A stretch of DNA of 51,859 nucleotides. Origin: an uncultured Bacteroides sp. (GTDB lineage Bacteria > Bacteroidota > Bacteroidia > Bacteroidales > Bacteroidaceae). The notes under the pieces were generated by a model. The model worked only from the letters and a program-made list of their open reading frames with translations, was not told the origin of the DNA and made no database searches. Shown piece after piece: positions 49,490 through 51,859 of the stretch (positions within the stretch are counted from its first letter, which is position 1; every line of letters starts with the position of its first letter). The stretch spans positions 1 to 51,859 of the forward strand of contig NZ_CABUHK010000033.1 of the NCBI RefSeq assembly GCF_902491285.1, written 5' to 3'. Made by a program: the position numbers and the translations under genes.

Positions 49490-51373
49490 ATGGAAAACTA
49501 TATTGTATCAGCCCGTAAATATCGTCCGTCCACGTTCGAATCAGTGGTAGGTCAGCGGGCGTTGACTACTACGCTGAAAAATGCGATTGCCACCCAAAAA
49601 CTGGCTCATGCTTATTTGTTTTGCGGACCACGTGGAGTAGGAAAGACTACTTGTGCGCGTATCTTTGCCAAAACCATTAACTGTATGACGCCCACCGCCG
49701 ATGGCGAGTCCTGTAACCAATGCGAATCCTGTGTGGCGTTCAACGAACAGCGGTCGTACAATATTCACGAACTTGATGCCGCATCCAATAACTCGGTAGA
49801 CGACATCCGCCAGTTGGTGGAACAGGTACGTATTCCGCCACAGATAGGCAAGTATAAAGTATATATCATCGACGAGGTACATATGCTCTCCGCATCCGCT
49901 TTCAATGCGTTTCTGAAAACGCTGGAAGAGCCGCCCCGCCATGCCATCTTTATTTTGGCTACGACAGAGAAGCACAAGATTCTTCCGACCATTCTTTCCC
50001 GTTGCCAGATTTATGATTTCAACCGGATTAGTGTGGAGGATACGGTGAATCACCTGTCATATGTAGCTTCGAAAGAAGCAATCACAGCAGAACCGGAAGC
50101 ATTGAACGTGATAGCGATGAAAGCGGATGGTGGTATGCGTGATGCATTATCTATCTTTGACCAGGTGGTGAGTTTTACGGGTGGCAACATCACGTACAAG
50201 AGCGTGATTGATAACCTGAATGTACTTGATTACGAATATTATTTCCGTCTGACGGATTGCTTCCTCGAAAATAAGATAAGCGACGCCCTGCTGCTCTTTA
50301 ATGACATATTGAATAAAGGCTTCGATGGAAGTCACTTTATAACCGGCTTGTCTTCTCATTTCCGTGACTTGCTGGTAGCTAAGGACGCAGTGACATTGCC
50401 TTTGCTGGAAGTGGGGGCGAGCATACGCCAACGCTATCAGGAGCAGGCGCAGAAATGTCCGTTGCCTTTTCTGTATCGGGCGATGAAGCTCTGTAATGAA
50501 TGTGATTTGAATTACCGCATCAGCAAGAACAAGCGTTTGCTGGTAGAACTGACCTTGATACAGGTTGCGCAGCTTACCACCGAGGGGGATGACGGTAGTG
50601 GTGGGCGTGGCCCTAAGAAGATTATAAAACCCGTATTCACTCAGCCCGCTGCAGCTCAGCAGCCGCAGGCTGCTTCTGCAACCACTGTTCAGCAGAATCC
50701 TGTTCATTCGTCTCCGTCTTCAACTTCAACACAGGCTGTTGGCTACGCTACTGCTGCCCGTCAGCCGCAGATGCCTGCGGCGACGCAGTCCGCATCCGCA
50801 TCGCCTTCTTCACCGAATGCGGCGGCTTCGTCAGCTCCGTCACCAGGAGCGGGAGTTTCCCAAACGGTAAGGGAAGAACAGCGGAAAGTTCCGGTGATGA
50901 AGATGTCCAGTCTGGGCGTGTCTATCAAGAATCCGCAGCGTGGGCAGGAGACTCGGAATACGGCTGCAACTGCCGCTCCTAAGGTGCAGATGCAACCGGA
51001 AGAGGATTTGATATTCAACGACCGTGACTTGAACTATTATTGGCAGGAATATGCAGCACAGTTGCCGAAAGAGCAGGATGCGCTAATGAAGCGTATGCAG
51101 ATGCTTCGTCCGGCATTATTCAAAAACTCGACGACTTTTGAAGTTGTAGTGGATAATGAAATGGCGGCGAAAGACTTTACCGCCTTGATTCCTGAATTGC
51201 AGGAGTATCTTCGTGTCCGGTTGAGGAATAGCCAGGTAGCAATGAAAGTGAGGGTCAGTGAAGCGGCGGAAACTATACGGCCGGTGGGGCGTGTAGAGAA
51301 GTTCCAGATGATGGCTCAGAAGAACCAGGCTTTGATGCAACTGAAAGAGGAATTCGGACTTGAGTTATATTAG
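49490..51373 (+). CDS. dnaX: DNA polymerase III subunit tau/gamma
   Basis: 627 residues from the ATG at 49490; the 16 preceding codons of the longest frame contain the -7 box and are not coding. It is the clamp-loader motor of the replisome. Motifs are YRPSTFESVVGQ, Walker A GPRGVGKT (46-53, Lys52), a four-cysteine zinc module (Cys at about 64-80), Walker B VYIIDEVHML, sensor ILATTEKHKI and the SRC motif. Residues about 390-505 form a low-complexity Ala/Gln/Ser/Pro linker before the C-terminal tau domain. I see no A-AAA-AAG slippery site, so a shorter gamma form made by frameshifting is not indicated. Confidence 0.96.
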   Translation: MENYIVSARKYRPSTFESVVGQRALTTTLKNAIATQKLAHAYLFCGPRGVGKTTCARIFAKTINCMTPTADGESCNQCESCVAFNEQRSYNIHELDAASNNSVDDIRQLVEQVRIPPQIGKYKVYIIDEVHMLSASAFNAFLKTLEEPPRHAIFILATTEKHKILPTILSRCQIYDFNRISVEDTVNHLSYVASKEAITAEPEALNVIAMKADGGMRDALSIFDQVVSFTGGNITYKSVIDNLNVLDYEYYFRLTDCFLENKISDALLLFNDILNKGFDGSHFITGLSSHFRDLLVAKDAVTLPLLEVGASIRQRYQEQAQKCPLPFLYRAMKLCNECDLNYRISKNKRLLVELTLIQVAQLTTEGDDGSGGRGPKKIIKPVFTQPAAAQQPQAASATTVQQNPVHSSPSSTSTQAVGYATAARQPQMPAATQSASASPSSPNAAASSAPSPGAGVSQTVREEQRKVPVMKMSSLGVSIKNPQRGQETRNTAATAAPKVQMQPEEDLIFNDRDLNYYWQEYAAQLPKEQDALMKRMQMLRPALFKNSTTFEVVVDNEMAAKDFTALIPELQEYLRVRLRNSQVAMKVRVSEAAETIRPVGRVEKFQMMAQKNQALMQLKEEFGLELY

Positions 51374-51400
51374 TCTTTTGTGAAGAATCCATATGAAATG

Positions 51401-51454
51401 AGCCTTGCCCGATTGGTTGTCATTTGACAAAAAACGGGCAAGGCTTTTATTTTT
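51401..51454. terminator. Strong terminator between dnaX and the PspC gene
   Basis: AGCCTTGCCCG and CGGGCAAGGCT form perfect 11-base arms, followed by TTTATTTTT. It ends dnaX and overlaps the end of the convergent PspC gene. Confidence 0.9.
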
Positions 51455-51686
51455 AATGTAATCTGTTGTTCATGCGGTCTATATATCCGTCCGACGGCAT
51501 TTTTGCCGGCATAACAATCCATAAGATAATATAGATGATTACTCCTGCGAAAGCGGTGAAGAACGTAGCCAGGATATATATTATTCTCAGTAAGGTCGGA
51601 TCCCAACCGAAATACTCAGCAATTCCGGCACATACCCCCGCAATCATGCGGTTGGAAGAGCGGGTTAGTTTCTTGTTATTTTTCAT
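51453..51686 (-). CDS. PspC-domain small membrane protein
   Basis: 77 residues. KKLTRSSNRMIAGVCAGIAE and YFGWDPTLLRIIYILATFF are the PspC domain, and the following hydrophobic segment (AGVIIYIILWIVMPA) completes a membrane hairpin. PspC proteins take part in envelope stress responses or act as small membrane regulators; in Bacteroides their job is not well defined. A terminal YIDRMNNRL tail follows. The gene often lies beside a PadR-like regulator, which would be beyond the window edge here. Confidence 0.88.
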   Translation of the reverse strand: MKNNKKLTRSSNRMIAGVCAGIAEYFGWDPTLLRIIYILATFFTAFAGVIIYIILWIVMPAKMPSDGYIDRMNNRLH

Positions 51687-51859
51687 ATATGGTATAAATT
51701 TTAGTGCGAATATCGGTACAAATATAAAAAATATATTTGGTCTGTGTGGCAGGTAGGATAATTTATATCCTGTTTTCTGACTGTCTATGCAAAGTTGTAA
51801 TAGTCAGGGCAACCGCTCAATAATCTCTACATGTTATCTTTTATTCTTCGGGTGGTATA
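51687..51859. other. Upstream region of the PspC gene to window end
   Basis: No gene is seen. The minus strand has a -7-like TATATTTG at 51726-51719, 33 bases before the PspC start. AGGATA (51755-51760) and TATCCT (51766-51771) form a short inverted repeat that could be an operator. The final 90 bases show nothing I can assign. Confidence 0.4.

Noticed and set aside
49490..51373. Programmed frameshift making a short gamma subunit in dnaX
   Set aside because: No A-AAA-AAG or similar slippery heptamer was seen in the gene.

Overview
The window looks like chromosomal DNA of a human-gut Bacteroides species. The evidence is two SusC/SusD-type outer-membrane systems, a hybrid two-component system fused to an AraC regulator, FecR with a DUF4974 C-terminus, Bacteroides-style -7 boxes (TAnnTTTG) and Bacteroidales surface-lipoprotein signals. 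The glycan locus resembles mucin O-glycan loci known from B. caccae and its relatives, but I cannot prove the species from sequence alone.

Layout. (a) 1-2230, minus strand: a low-GC array of small genes (a YfeS-like protein, two unrecognised proteins and a SUKH/SMI1-KNR4-like protein). They are separated by related intergenic elements. One of these folds like an integron attC site, with complementary TTGCTAA/TTAGCAA boxes and an inner stem with a bulged base. This fits an acquired immunity-gene array of the recombinase-associated (rAID) kind. (b) 2491-11149, plus: FecR anti-sigma, SusC, SusD and an HExxHxxGxxH zinc metalloprotease; no ECF sigma gene lies beside fecR. (c) 11389-13940, plus: phosphoglycerate mutase, class I FBP aldolase and a FSA/transaldolase. 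(d) 14075-18022, minus: a full-length HTCS regulator. (e) 18135-20325, plus: a sugar-kinase-like (AmgK-type) domain fused to a RapZ C-terminal domain, followed by a MurU-like nucleotidyltransferase; probably amino-sugar salvage. (f) 20467-23625, plus: a soluble PAS hybrid kinase and an Rpn-family nuclease with a repetitive tail. (g) 23958-41751, plus: a large polysaccharide utilisation locus with SusC, SusD, surface GH16, surface LRR lipoprotein, S-type sulfatase, GH20, GH2 and GH29. (h) 41894-51686: housekeeping genes and a second PD-(D/E)XK-type protein: MscS-like channel, AAA-ATPase/PDDEXK protein, EEP-family phosphatase, PepD, a small membrane protein, OmpH-like lipoprotein, a four-helix membrane protein, a FtsB/DivIC-like protein, DnaX and a PspC protein.

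How the genes work together. In the large locus the two lipoproteins with acidic surface-export signals (GH16 and LRR) would act outside the cell, SusCD would import the oligosaccharides, and the sulfatase, GH20, GH2 and GH29 would remove sulfate, GlcNAc/GalNAc, galactose and fucose in the periplasm. That is the sugar set of host mucin-type O-glycans. The AmgK-RapZ/MurU pair may return released or recycled amino sugars to UDP-sugar pools. No tRNA, rRNA, CRISPR array or complete insertion sequence was seen.
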